56,397 nucleotides of DNA, taken from the NCBI GenBank assembly GCA_910589195.1, contig CAJUTC010000019.1, forward strand, positions 1 through 56,397, given 5' to 3'. Made by a program: the position numbers and the translations under genes. Source of the DNA: an uncultured Lachnospiraceae bacterium (GTDB lineage Bacteria; Bacillota; Clostridia; Lachnospirales; Lachnospiraceae). Positions within the stretch are counted from its first letter, which is position 1. Every line of letters starts with the position of its first letter. The notes beneath the pieces were generated by a model that ran no database searches, had not been told where the DNA came from, and saw nothing but the letters and a program-made list of their open reading frames with translations. Below, one piece after another: positions 26,367 through 35,068 of this stretch.

Positions 26367-27740
26367 TCATACTTCTACTTTGGGCAGCTCACCAAGAGCC
26401 TTTGCCAGTTCTTCATCCGTAGGAACATAATCGCTCATCTGGCCGTCATTGAACTTCTGGTACGCTACCATATCGAAATACCCGGTTCCTGTCAGGCCAA
26501 ACACAATGTTCTTGGCCTCTCCTGTTTCTTTGCATTTAATGGCTTCATCCATAGCCACTTTAATTGCGTGGCTGCTCTCCGGAGCGGGAAGGATACCTTC
26601 TACCTTGGCAAAGATCTGGGCTGCCTGGAATACAGCGGTCTGCTCTGCACTTCTTGCTGTAAGGATCCCCTGATCATACAGTTCCGAAACTACGGAACTC
26701 ATTCCGTGGTAGCGGAGTCCGCCCGCGTGATTGGCGGAAGGGATAAAGCCGCTCCCTAAGGTATACATCTTTGCCAGTGGGCATACCTTCCCTGTATCAC
26801 AGAAGTCATACGCGTACACGCCCCTGGTTAAGCTTGGGCATGAAGACGGTTCTACCGCTATAATGTCGTAATTGGCTTCCCCTCTTAAAATTTCCCCCGC
26901 AAAAGGAGAAATTAAACCGCCTAAATTGGATCCGCCTCCCGCACAGCCTATAATCGTATCAGCCTTAATCCCATATTTGTCCAAGGCTGTCTTAGCCTCC
27001 AGGCCGATCACAGACTGGTGGAGCAGTACCTGGGATAATACAGAGCCAAGGACATAGCGGTATCCGTACTGAGTCACGGCAGCTTCCACTGCTTCTGAAA
27101 TCGCGCACCCAAGGCTTCCTGTGGTTCCGGGAAACTGCTCATTTATTTTCTGTCCGATTTTCGTGTTCATCGACGGGGATGGTGTCACTTTCGCCCCATA
27201 GGTGCGCATTACTTCCCGCCGGAAAGGCTTTTGCTCATAAGAACACTTTACCATATAAACCTGGCAATCCAAATCCAGATACGCGCAAGCCATAGACAAA
27301 GCAGTTCCCCACTGTCCTGCCCCGGTTTCCGTGGTAACGCCTTTTAAACCCTGCTGTTTCGCATAGTAAGCCTGGGCAATGGCAGAATTTAACTTATGGC
27401 TGCCAGACGTATTATTCCCCTCAAATTTGTAATAAATATGAGCTGGGGTATCCAGCTTTTTTTCCAGGCAGTAAGCCCTTACCAGTGGAGATGGGCGATA
27501 CATTTTATAGAAATTTTGGATTTCTTCCGGAATATCAAAATAAGGCGTTGTGTCATCTAGTTCCTGTTTTGCAAGTTCGGTACAGAAAATGCCGGATAAT
27601 TCTTCTAATGTAACAGGCTTTAAGGTTTCCGGATCCAAAATCGGCGCTGGTTTCTTTTTCATATCAGCCCGCACATTATACCACTGCTTTGGCATTTCCT
27701 GCTCTTCCAAATAAATTTTGTAAGGGATATTCTGTTCCAT
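26367..27740 (-). CDS. TrpB-like tryptophan synthase beta chain (TrpB2 type)
   Basis: 457 aa from the ATG at 27740, with AAAGGAAA upstream. A longer frame to 28064 runs through the T-box leader and is rejected. PLP-dependent enzyme: Lys116 in NTSGSHKLNSA, the CAGGGSNLGG phosphate loop, ETGAGQWG, and the C-terminal FGLTGTGYFD. The long N-terminus and CAGGGSN favour the TrpB2 branch over TrpB1, so it may act without a TrpA partner by condensing indole with serine. Controlled by a Trp T-box. Cysteine or threonine-type chemistry is a less likely alternative. Confidence 0.93.
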   Translation of the reverse strand: MEQNIPYKIYLEEQEMPKQWYNVRADMKKKPAPILDPETLKPVTLEELSGIFCTELAKQELDDTTPYFDIPEEIQNFYKMYRPSPLVRAYCLEKKLDTPAHIYYKFEGNNTSGSHKLNSAIAQAYYAKQQGLKGVTTETGAGQWGTALSMACAYLDLDCQVYMVKCSYEQKPFRREVMRTYGAKVTPSPSMNTKIGQKINEQFPGTTGSLGCAISEAVEAAVTQYGYRYVLGSVLSQVLLHQSVIGLEAKTALDKYGIKADTIIGCAGGGSNLGGLISPFAGEILRGEANYDIIAVEPSSCPSLTRGVYAYDFCDTGKVCPLAKMYTLGSGFIPSANHAGGLRYHGMSSVVSELYDQGILTARSAEQTAVFQAAQIFAKVEGILPAPESSHAIKVAMDEAIKCKETGEAKNIVFGLTGTGYFDMVAYQKFNDGQMSDYVPTDEELAKALGELPKVEV

Positions 27741-27933
27741 AATGTGTTTTCCTTTCTTTCCCAAATGTGTTAGGCGTTTGCGAACCGTTCTCTCTGAGTA
27801 ATGCGATGAAGCTGGTGAAACCAGGCAAACATGTGCTCCGATATGGTGGAGAAGCCTTCTTGTTTTGTTTGGTTTCACCAACCCCTGGATCCTGCCCGCG
27901 GTTTTTCTATCAGGCCAGCTTCCCAGATAGAAT

Positions 27934-28215
27934 AAAAAACTCCTATCCCAATAATTAATCATCAGGACAGGAGTTATCACTTCTGCGGTGCCACCTAAAT
28001 TCATTCTTATGAATGCTCTCTTTTCATGTACTGTCATACACATTCTGCTGTAACGTGCAGACACGTTTTCCCTAATTCTTTCGTTTCAGGTTACCCTCCT
28101 GGGGCCATTCCCTGCTTTTCCCAATGCCGCAATCCCACCGCCTGCAGCTCTCTGTAACTGTTCCAAACAGATACTCATCCCAATCATCGGTTTGCAATTT
28201 ATGAACCTGGTGATA
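27934..28215 (-). ncRNA. Trp T-box leader upstream of the TrpB2 gene
   Basis: On the minus strand: Stem I with AGAGAG and GGCGGTGG-type conserved segments, specifier TGG (28107-28105) within GGGAATGG, the T-box core AGGTGGCACCGCAGAA (27996-27981), then a terminator pairing AACTCCTGTCC with GGATAGGAGTT before TTTTTT (27976-27934). Uncharged tRNA-Trp should stabilise the antiterminator and allow trpB2 expression. The UGG codon is the only Trp codon, so the specificity call is strong. Confidence 0.93.
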
Positions 28216-28243
28216 GGATATAACAATTGCCTATGTTTGTCAA
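28215..28243 (-). promoter_or_regulatory. Promoter of the trpB2 T-box transcript
   Basis: Minus strand TTGACA, 17 bp, TATCCT. The TTGACA contains the TGA stop codon of the upstream MerR gene, so the two units are packed without spare sequence. Confidence 0.7.
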
Positions 28244-29052
28244 GGCTTATTTTCCTCTATAGGCATATAAATCTCAATGTAGGATTTTTTAAATCTGCCC
28301 TCTTCCTGGTAGTTCCAAAGATAATGGGAATGAATCTCTCCGGTTAAGCAAATCCCCTTTTTTCCGGCCCACTGGTACATATTCCGGATAATTTCTTTGT
28401 CTGGCGACATGGATAAGGATTCACACACCGTATGGACGCAATGTTCAAACTGGAAGGAAGAAAGGGCTTTTGCCCTTTCTTCCAGTTTCAGCTCTTTTAC
28501 AGCAAAATCCTCTAAGATCAGATAGCATAAATACTGGTATCCCCCATCTCCGTTCGGCTTCCATTGCTCATGGATATAACAGTGTTCCATCCCCTGGGTT
28601 TCCCCTGCAGCCTGAAACCATTGATTCCGCGCCTGTTCAAAATCTTCCATCATTTCTGACAAAATATAGGATTTTGGCATAGCACACACAGAAAACCGGT
28701 TCCAGTGTTGTAGCATCTTTTGACTGTTTCGTTTACTGACCTTTAGCTGCCGCAGCAATTGCTGATGCATCCGGATCTGCTCTTCTTCTTCCTGAATCCG
28801 AAGGTTTAAAAAATCCTGCCAGTACTGGGGCGTTCCATTTTCATACATGGCCTTAATATCCTGTATGCTGCATTGGATTTTCCTGAGAAAAATAATGTCC
28901 ATCAATATGCTGAGGGCATTTTCTGAATAAAACCGATACCCGTTTTCTTTTTTATCCGGCCTTACCAGATCCTTTTTCTCATAAAAACGCAGGGCATCCC
29001 GGGTTACATTCAAAAGTTCCGCCGCTTCTCCGATGGTATATTCATGAGCCAT
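28240..29052 (-). CDS. MerR-family transcriptional regulator with GyrI-like effector domain
   Basis: 270 aa. The N-terminal MerR helix-turn-helix reads TIGEAAELLNVTRDALRFYE, followed by a coiled-coil dimer helix (about residues 80-125) and a ~150-residue C-terminal effector-type domain, as in BltR/BmrR regulators. Ligand unknown. It does not share a promoter with trpB2: that transcript begins at its stop codon. The adjacent upstream gene on the same strand is a wall-binding protein, so the target may be itself or a distant operon. Confidence 0.88.
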   Translation of the reverse strand: MAHEYTIGEAAELLNVTRDALRFYEKKDLVRPDKKENGYRFYSENALSILMDIIFLRKIQCSIQDIKAMYENGTPQYWQDFLNLRIQEEEEQIRMHQQLLRQLKVSKRNSQKMLQHWNRFSVCAMPKSYILSEMMEDFEQARNQWFQAAGETQGMEHCYIHEQWKPNGDGGYQYLCYLILEDFAVKELKLEERAKALSSFQFEHCVHTVCESLSMSPDKEIIRNMYQWAGKKGICLTGEIHSHYLWNYQEEGRFKKSYIEIYMPIEENKP

Positions 29053-29075
29053 ATGTATACGTACTCCTTATTTCT

Positions 29076-30491
29076 TTATTTCTTCTCGCTTCCCCGATAG
29101 GTGATAATTCCTTTTTCATCGGTGCAATAGTAGGTGTCATTGGAGTCCTTCACATTATTTTTCTTCTTCTGGATGGTTCCTGACGTATTAATCAAATAGG
29201 TATTCCCTTCAAAGGTGATTTCTCCGTACTTCATATCAGAATCCGCCTTCATCATACGCCCCATAATATAAATTTTGTTATCGGAAATCCCATGGATTGC
29301 TTCGCCGTTGGTACGGAAACCAAAATCATACTGATCATCATCCAATTCTACCTTTACGCTTTTCTTGGTAGCCATCACGCCATCTTTCGGGGAATTGCCA
29401 AAATAGTAAACCTTTACGCCTTCTTCCGCATCCGGCATTTCATCAATATTATTGATCTTTTCATACGATTCAATCTGTCCCCCGTCAAAGGTAAGGGCAT
29501 ACAAGCCTTCTAACATTTCCCCTTTTTCATTAAACCCATATTTATAATTGTTGATGGTTTTTAGCTGGCTTGTAACCAGGCTGCCATTTTTATTTGCGTA
29601 AAACCAATAGGCCTGATCATCTTCATAAGCTTCTTCGTCAATATCCTGTGTGGGAACGGTATAAAACCATCCTTCTGCCCTCCAGCACTCTTCCGGACTG
29701 TTGTAAAATTTATAATCGCTGGAAGAGGCTGTGGAGGAAGACGCTATGGAGGAGGGGCTTGCCATATACCATTTAAACTGGGCTACGCCCCGCTCATCAA
29801 ACTGATAACTTTTTCCATTAATTTTTTTCGTTACATCCGCAAATTTCTTTCCGTTGGAACTAAAGTAAAACCAGTAGTTTCCGTCAGCATCGCTGTCGCC
29901 TTCCGGATCGTCTACTTCTAAGAGGCTCCACTTATTAATCACAACCGCCCCATCGTCTTCTTCGCCGCAGTAGAACACTCCGCTTGACCATTCTTCCGCT
30001 TCATTTACCATGGCGTTTTCTTCATTGATCCATCCAAACAGCATTTTTCCTTCTTCATCAAACACATATTTTTTTCCATTTATGGTACTTAGTTTTGTTC
30101 TTCCCGAGGTATTTTTGGTTGCCTTTCCGTTGCTGCCAAAATAATACCAGCAGGTTCCATCGGTATAAGCGTCGTTATCGCTGTCATCTTCCAGCTTTCT
30201 CCACTCATTCTTTACCATGGCGCCATCTTCATTTACATAATAGTACTGGTCATTATCCTCCACCAACTGGTTCGTAACCATATATCCGTCTTCATCCAAG
30301 TAAAACCAATGGTTTCCAGCCGCGTTCTTTTTCCATACATTCGTAACCCGATCGCCATTCCGATCCAAATAAACCCATTCCCCGTTTTCCTGATTCCATC
30401 CGCTGGCCGCAAAAGCTGGTACTGCGGATACTGCCGCCATAATTGCTGCTGCTGTTAAAATTTGAGGCAGCTTTCTGTTTTTGTTCGTCAT
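29076..30491 (-). CDS. Secreted cell-wall-binding repeat protein
   Basis: 471 aa from the ATG at 30491 (MTNKNRKLPQIL), preceded by AAAGGAG; a longer frame upstream has no ribosome site. Signal peptide ends VPAFAAS near residue 29. The rest consists of long choline-binding-type repeats (WYYFGSNGKATK, WFYANKNGSLVT), several with inserted acidic Asp/Ser loops such as EDDSDNDAYTDG. No catalytic domain is recognisable, so it may be a structural or adhesive surface protein. Lies 24 bp upstream of the MerR gene on the same strand. Confidence 0.82.
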   Translation of the reverse strand: MTNKNRKLPQILTAAAIMAAVSAVPAFAASGWNQENGEWVYLDRNGDRVTNVWKKNAAGNHWFYLDEDGYMVTNQLVEDNDQYYYVNEDGAMVKNEWRKLEDDSDNDAYTDGTCWYYFGSNGKATKNTSGRTKLSTINGKKYVFDEEGKMLFGWINEENAMVNEAEEWSSGVFYCGEEDDGAVVINKWSLLEVDDPEGDSDADGNYWFYFSSNGKKFADVTKKINGKSYQFDERGVAQFKWYMASPSSIASSSTASSSDYKFYNSPEECWRAEGWFYTVPTQDIDEEAYEDDQAYWFYANKNGSLVTSQLKTINNYKYGFNEKGEMLEGLYALTFDGGQIESYEKINNIDEMPDAEEGVKVYYFGNSPKDGVMATKKSVKVELDDDQYDFGFRTNGEAIHGISDNKIYIMGRMMKADSDMKYGEITFEGNTYLINTSGTIQKKKNNVKDSNDTYYCTDEKGIITYRGSEKK

Positions 30492-30822
30492 TGCGTTAAA
30501 TCTCCTTTCGACTATTTCATTCTGATAAGCATCGGTTTTGACGCTCCATATACCCGTCTGATGATCATTGCCGGAGCCTAATCTTCTTCCGGCCTGTCCT
30601 CTGATTTTAGGGCTGTGCCGGGGTTTTCCTCCCGGCTTGCTATTTACACTAAACCATAGTCTTACACCAAGGTCAAGGGAAGTAATAAGACTGTAAAACA
30701 ACGTAATTTTGTTTAATTTTTTCTTTTCTTCTTTAAGAAAACTGACAGAAATTTCATATTGACCTTCATCTATGGCCAAGGTTTATACTGAAATTGCTTT
30801 CAACACACTCTCATATAAAATT

Positions 30823-30909
30823 AGGCTGCCGCATTTAATAAGCTGATACAGAACTGTAGATTTTCATTCTCCATTCTGTATGCGTTCTGCTTAAAACATG
30901 CGGCAGCCT
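30823..30909. terminator. Long nested hairpin downstream of spoVAE
   Basis: AGGCTGCCGCAT (30823-30834) pairs perfectly with ATGCGGCAGCCT (30898-30909). The 63-nt interior has its own ATACAGAA/TTCTGTAT pairing. The minus strand continues into TAATTTTATATG and the plus strand into CTTTTT. Terminator is the simplest reading; a structured small RNA is an alternative. The rest of the 440-bp gap holds the wall-protein leader and AT-rich sequence. Confidence 0.65.
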
Positions 30910-30932
30910 CTTTTTATGAAATTCCAATTCTC

Positions 30933-31289
30933 CTATGCTTTCATCTTGGGCTTAAATATCAGGGAACCCAAATATCCAAATACTAACGCTGCGGCAATGC
31001 CTGCGGCGCTGGCCGTTAAGCCTCCTTTAAAAATCCCTAAAAACCCGTCTTTCTGAATCCCTTCCGAAACACCTTTCCACAAGGTATTTCCGAATCCTAA
31101 AAGCGGTACTGAGGCGCCGGCGCCGGCCCATTCTAAAAATGGCTGGTAAACCCCAACTGCCCCTAAGATACAGCCTGCCACTACAAGAGATACCATCACT
31201 CGCCCTGGCATCAGTTTTGTCCGATCCAGCAAAATCTGGACAGCGGCGCAAATCAGACCGCCTACTAAAAATGCTTTTACATAATCCAT
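30933..31289 (-). CDS. spoVAE: Stage V sporulation protein AE
   Basis: 118 aa from the ATG at 31289 (MDYVKAFLVGG), with AAAGGAG upstream. Small membrane protein with three or four hydrophobic segments (FLVGGLICAAVQILL, VMVSLVVAGCILGAVGVY, GLTASAAGIAAALVFGYLG), as in SpoVAE. Part of the inner spore membrane channel that moves dipicolinic acid and Ca2+ into the forespore and out at germination. Follows spoVAD by about 45 bp. Presumably forespore-expressed (sigma-G), though I could not place that promoter. Confidence 0.93.
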   Translation of the reverse strand: MDYVKAFLVGGLICAAVQILLDRTKLMPGRVMVSLVVAGCILGAVGVYQPFLEWAGAGASVPLLGFGNTLWKGVSEGIQKDGFLGIFKGGLTASAAGIAAALVFGYLGSLIFKPKMKA

Positions 31290-31335
31290 ATTCTTAATTG
31301 CTCCTTTCTTTTTGTTACTCTGCAAAAATGGACGT

Positions 31336-32349
31336 TTAGATGTGTTCTAAAACAACCCCATGGGCAATCCCCGGCACGCTTTGCCCTTCGTTATAGCTAA
31401 CTGTGGAATGCAGCGCCCCGGTGGGGACAAACAGTACCCTCTTCCAGGTTCCGTCCTTTAGTTTAGGCAAAATGTAGGAGCAAAGGGTAATGGCGGAACA
31501 GCCACATCCGCTTCCTCCCGCATGGGTATCCTGGGTTTTGCTGTCAAACAGCTCAATTCCGCAGTCCATATGGGTGCTGATTAAATCATACCCCTCTTTC
31601 TTCAGCAAATCCAGAAGGATGGTCTGGCCTATTGTTCCCAGATCCCCGGTAATGATCTTGTCATATTCTTTCTCATCCCGTTCAAAATCCTGGAAATGCT
31701 GCCATATGGTATGGAAGGCTGCCGGCGCCATAGCCGCTCCCATATTAGTAGAATCTTTCAGCCCGAAATCAACAACTTTCCCTGTTGTGATCCCGGTAAT
31801 CTTTGCCATGGCTCCAGAATCCGATTCAGACTGTATCACCACTGCCCCTGCTCCCGTGGCCGTCCAAGTGGCGGAATAGGCACGCTGGTTCCCGTAACCT
31901 AGCGGAAACCGGAACTGTTTCTCTGCTGTAGCAAAATGGCTGGACGCCAGGGCAAGGGTGCGTTCTGCGTAACCTGCCGCTACTGTCATAGACCCGAGGC
32001 TGATGGCTTCTCCGAAGGTAGAACAAGCCCCATAGAGGCCAAATAAGGGGATTTCCAGTTCCATCAGCCCGAACGAAGTGGCGATTAACTGTCCCAGCAA
32101 ATCCCCCGCAAACAGATAGCGGATATCCTGAGGCTTTAAATGAGCCTTCTGAATCGCCAGTTCCGCCGCTTCTTTTTGCATCCGGCTTTCGGCTGCCTCC
32201 CAATTCTTTTCTCCAAGCATCCCATCCTGTTCTACTACGTCAAATAAAGTCCCTAACGGCCCCTCTCCTTCCTTTTTTCCGGCAACTGAAGCCGCGGCTG
32301 TAATGTACGGAGGCTGCTTAAATAAAATACTTGCTTTCCCTTTCTGCAT
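31336..32349 (-). CDS. spoVAD: Stage V sporulation protein AD
   Basis: 337 aa, normal length. Thiolase-like fold protein of the SpoVA complex that binds dipicolinic acid. Recognisable LFGLYGACSTFGEAISLG region in the thiolase-like active site, MDCGIELFDSKTQDTHAGGS, and C-terminal YNEGQSVPGIAHGVVL. ATG with AAAGGATGA upstream. In most clostridia spoVAC precedes it; none is seen upstream here. Confidence 0.96.
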   Translation of the reverse strand: MQKGKASILFKQPPYITAAASVAGKKEGEGPLGTLFDVVEQDGMLGEKNWEAAESRMQKEAAELAIQKAHLKPQDIRYLFAGDLLGQLIATSFGLMELEIPLFGLYGACSTFGEAISLGSMTVAAGYAERTLALASSHFATAEKQFRFPLGYGNQRAYSATWTATGAGAVVIQSESDSGAMAKITGITTGKVVDFGLKDSTNMGAAMAPAAFHTIWQHFQDFERDEKEYDKIITGDLGTIGQTILLDLLKKEGYDLISTHMDCGIELFDSKTQDTHAGGSGCGCSAITLCSYILPKLKDGTWKRVLFVPTGALHSTVSYNEGQSVPGIAHGVVLEHI

Positions 32350-32499
32350 ATGATATCATCCTTTCTTAAATGCCTGATACACGCCTTGCTTAACGATTCC
32401 TTTCCCCAGTCTGCATGTCCTGCTTTTTCATCTACAAGGTTAAGATACCCAGTTTTAAAGAGAATTATTTTTCACAATTATTTTTCCCAAAATTTCCTG

Positions 32500-32528
32500 T
32501 TGACAAATCCATAAAAAGGTATTATGAT
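32500..32528 (+). promoter_or_regulatory. Promoter of the trpXYZ-like T-box transcript
   Basis: TTGACA, 17 bp, TATGAT. Near consensus, ~40 bp before the first conserved T-box sequences. Confidence 0.8.
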
Positions 32529-32534
32529 GTGACG

Positions 32535-32801
32535 TATCAAAACCGATGAGAAAGAGGAGTAAGCTTTCATGCAAAATCACAGAGAGCCGCAGGTGGTGGA
32601 ATTGCGGTATGGCGCGGATTGCTGAATGGACTTTTGAGGGCAGTCCTGAACGATACAGGCAGTAGGGACTGACGGGATCCCGCATCCGTTACCATTGCGG
32701 CACATATGTTGGTATGTGAGAGATGGCTTTTTGCTAATTTGAGTGGCACCGCGGATTTTATTCGCCTCAAGGATTTCTACGAAATCCTTGAGGCGTTTTT
32801 T
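32535..32801 (+). ncRNA. Trp T-box leader upstream of the trpXYZ-like operon
   Basis: Stem I with GAGTA and AGAGAGCCGCAGGTGGTGG, specifier TGG at 32627-32629 (within GAATGG), T-box core GAGTGGCACCGCGG (32741-32754), and a terminator with a 15-bp stem starting CGCCTCAAGG and ending in TTTTTT (32763-32801). Stem I closely resembles that of the trpB2 leader. Uncharged tRNA-Trp should turn on the downstream importer. Confidence 0.94.
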
Positions 32802-32802
32802 C

Positions 32803-32829
32803 GCTTTATAGCACAAGTTCCTATAAAGC
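32803..32829. repeat. Palindromic element, copy 1 (GCTTTATAG/CTATAAAGC)
   Basis: A 9-bp perfect stem with a 9-nt loop starts 1-2 bases after the T-box terminator's T-run. A related copy follows the operon at 35849-35883. The ~165 bp from here to the first gene also hold CTCCGC/GCGGAG and CCGCC/GGCGG hairpins. Confidence 0.7.
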
Positions 32830-32996
32830 AAAATCACTCCGCTTCAGCTCTTACTGTGGCGGAGCATAAATCATGTGGTTTACACAATCCGCCGCAGGCG
32901 GAGAATTCCATCGTGGCAGGATTCTTTTCATCTCTCCAGCCGAATTTCAACATGTATCATCCATTCATAAAATTTAAGATTCGGAGGAAACTAATT

Positions 32997-34112
32997 ATGA
33001 AAAAATCAATGACGATCCTGATGGCAGCCGTTATCACCGCAAGCTTATTGACCGGATGTGTTACCGTAGACCAGGAAGAAACCACTTCCTTGCAAACAAA
33101 CACCCAGTCCGCCCAGTCAGAAGGCACCTTGGCCCCAAACGGGACGGATTCCGAAAACCTGGCAGATGGCCTGGATGAGAATGCTAGCACAGACCAAGCC
33201 TCCTACACCATTGGCATCGGCCAATTTGCAGAGCATGGCTCCCTAGATAACTGCCGGGAAGGTTTTTTAGCCGGTCTTGCGGAAGAAGGGATTGAAGAAG
33301 GGAAAAACTTAACGGTTATTTTTGAAAATGCCCAGGCAGACGGCGGCACTGCCAGCCAGATTGCTACTAATTTTGCCGCAAAAGAAGTAGATTTAATCTG
33401 TGGCATCGCAACCCCTATGGCACAAAGCGCCTACAGCGTTGCCATGAAATCTCAGATTCCGGTTATTTTCACCGCGGTAACTGATCCGGTAGCCGCCGGG
33501 CTTGCCAATGAGGATGGAACGGCTGTTGGTGATATTTCCGGAACCAGTGATAAGCTTCCTGTTGAAAAGCAGCTTGAAATGATCCGTGAAATTCTTCCGG
33601 ATGCCAAGACCATCGGGATTATGTATACCACCAGCGAGGTAAATTCCGAATCCGCTATCGCTGAATACAAGGCTGCTGCCCCGGATTTTGGCTTTACTAT
33701 TGTAGAAAGCGGAATTTCTTCCTCTGCCGATATTCCCTTAGCTGCCGATTCTTTGCTGGAAAAAGTTGACTGTATTACCAACCTGACCGATAATACGGTT
33801 GTTGCCTCCCTTCCCGTTATCCTGGATAAAGCTGCGGCAAAACAGATCCCGGTATTCGGAAGCGAGATCGAGCAAGTCCGCATTGGCTGCCTGGCTGCCA
33901 TGGGCCTTGACTATATTGATTTAGGAAAGCAGACAGGGCGCATGGCTGCCAGTATCTTAAAAGGCGAGAAAGCAGCAAAGGACATGAAGTTTGAAGTAAT
34001 TGAAGAAGCTGCCTTTTACGGAAATCAGAAAGTGGCAAAAAACTTAGGAATCACCCTTCCCGACAGCCTGGTTTCCAATGCAAGCGAGCTATTTTCGGAA
34101 ATTGCGCAATAA
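32997..34112 (+). CDS. trpX: Tryptophan ABC transporter substrate-binding lipoprotein (TrpX-like)
   Basis: 371 aa from the ATG at 32997, with GGAGGAAAC upstream. Signal peptide with lipobox LTGC (Cys about residue 20), a Ser/Thr/Gln-rich linker, then an ABC_sub_bind (DUF534-type) domain beginning YTIGIGQFAEHGSLDNCREG. Contains IPVIFTAVTDPVAAGL and CLAAMGLDYIDLGKQTG. In Firmicutes, genes of this family behind Trp T-boxes are assigned to TrpXYZ tryptophan uptake; substrate specificity here rests on the UGG T-box. Confidence 0.88.
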   Translation: MKKSMTILMAAVITASLLTGCVTVDQEETTSLQTNTQSAQSEGTLAPNGTDSENLADGLDENASTDQASYTIGIGQFAEHGSLDNCREGFLAGLAEEGIEEGKNLTVIFENAQADGGTASQIATNFAAKEVDLICGIATPMAQSAYSVAMKSQIPVIFTAVTDPVAAGLANEDGTAVGDISGTSDKLPVEKQLEMIREILPDAKTIGIMYTTSEVNSESAIAEYKAAAPDFGFTIVESGISSSADIPLAADSLLEKVDCITNLTDNTVVASLPVILDKAAAKQIPVFGSEIEQVRIGCLAAMGLDYIDLGKQTGRMAASILKGEKAAKDMKFEVIEEAAFYGNQKVAKNLGITLPDSLVSNASELFSEIAQ

Positions 34113-34144
34113 TGTAATGATTTAATGTTTCCCGGAGGTTTTTT

Positions 34145-35068
34145 ATGATTACCATACTGCTTGGAATACTGGAAGAAGGCCTTGTGTACGCTATTATGGC
34201 ATTAGGGGTCTATATTACCTACAAAATCCTGGATTTCCCTGACCTTTCCGTGGATTCCACCTTTCCTATGGGCGCTGCCATTACCGCAGTTGCCATTACT
34301 GCCGGAATGCCTCCGGCGCTTACCCTGCCCCTGGCCTTTTTCGCCGGGGCTCTGGCAGGCTGCGTTACCGGTTTCATCCACGTAAAGCTGCGAGTTCGTG
34401 ATCTGTTGTCTGGGATTATCGTAATGACTGCCCTTTATTCCATTAACCTGCGAATTGCGGGAAAAGCTAACCTTCACATTTTTAATCAGGAAACCATCTT
34501 TGATAATGGATTCTTAACCCGCATTATGCCGGATGCCTTAAAGTCCTGTCAGGTGTTTCTGGTACTGGCGGTTATTATCCTGGTTTGCAAAATCCTTTTA
34601 GATTTATATTTAAAAACCCGCTCCGGATTCCTTCTTAGGGCCGTAGGTGATAATGAAACTCTAGTTACATCTCTGGCAAAAGATAAAGGAATGGTAAAAA
34701 TCCTGGGACTTGCCATTGCCAATGGGTTTGCCGCCCTGGCAGGATGTGTTTACTGCCAGCAGAAAGGATTTTTCGAGATCTCCATGGGCACTGGCACCAT
34801 TGTAATCGGCCTGGCAAACGTTATCATCGGAACTCAGCTTTTTAAGCGGTTTTCCATGGTAAAGGCTACCTCTGCTGTTATTTTCGGATCCATCCTTTAC
34901 AAAGCATGCGTTTCCATTGCCTTGAGCCTGGATCAAATCCGCATCGGATCCATAATTATCACATTCCCGGTAATCGCTTCTGATTTAAAGCTGATTACAT
35001 CTATCTTATTTTTAGCGATTCTGATTGCCGGAAACCATCAGGGAAGGAGGGGGAATGGTTTTGCTTGA
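34145..35068 (+). CDS. trpY: Tryptophan ABC transporter permease (TrpY-like)
   Basis: 307 aa hydrophobic membrane protein with about eight helices. Contains YITYKILDFPDLSVDSTFPM and LAIANGFAALAGCVYCQQKG, typical of permeases paired with ABC_sub_bind receptors. GGAGGTTTTTT precedes the ATG. Thirty-two bp after trpX and overlapping trpZ by 14 bp, so probably one mRNA. Confidence 0.88.
   Translation: MITILLGILEEGLVYAIMALGVYITYKILDFPDLSVDSTFPMGAAITAVAITAGMPPALTLPLAFFAGALAGCVTGFIHVKLRVRDLLSGIIVMTALYSINLRIAGKANLHIFNQETIFDNGFLTRIMPDALKSCQVFLVLAVIILVCKILLDLYLKTRSGFLLRAVGDNETLVTSLAKDKGMVKILGLAIANGFAALAGCVYCQQKGFFEISMGTGTIVIGLANVIIGTQLFKRFSMVKATSAVIFGSILYKACVSIALSLDQIRIGSIIITFPVIASDLKLITSILFLAILIAGNHQGRRGNGFA

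Noticed and set aside
27741..28064. N-terminal extension of the TrpB2 gene
   Set aside because: It would translate through the T-box terminator and antiterminator; the ATG at 27740 has a good ribosome site and matches the family start.
32706..32996. N-terminal extension of the TrpX-like protein
   Set aside because: It runs through the T-box core and terminator. The lipoprotein signal begins at 32997 behind GGAGG.
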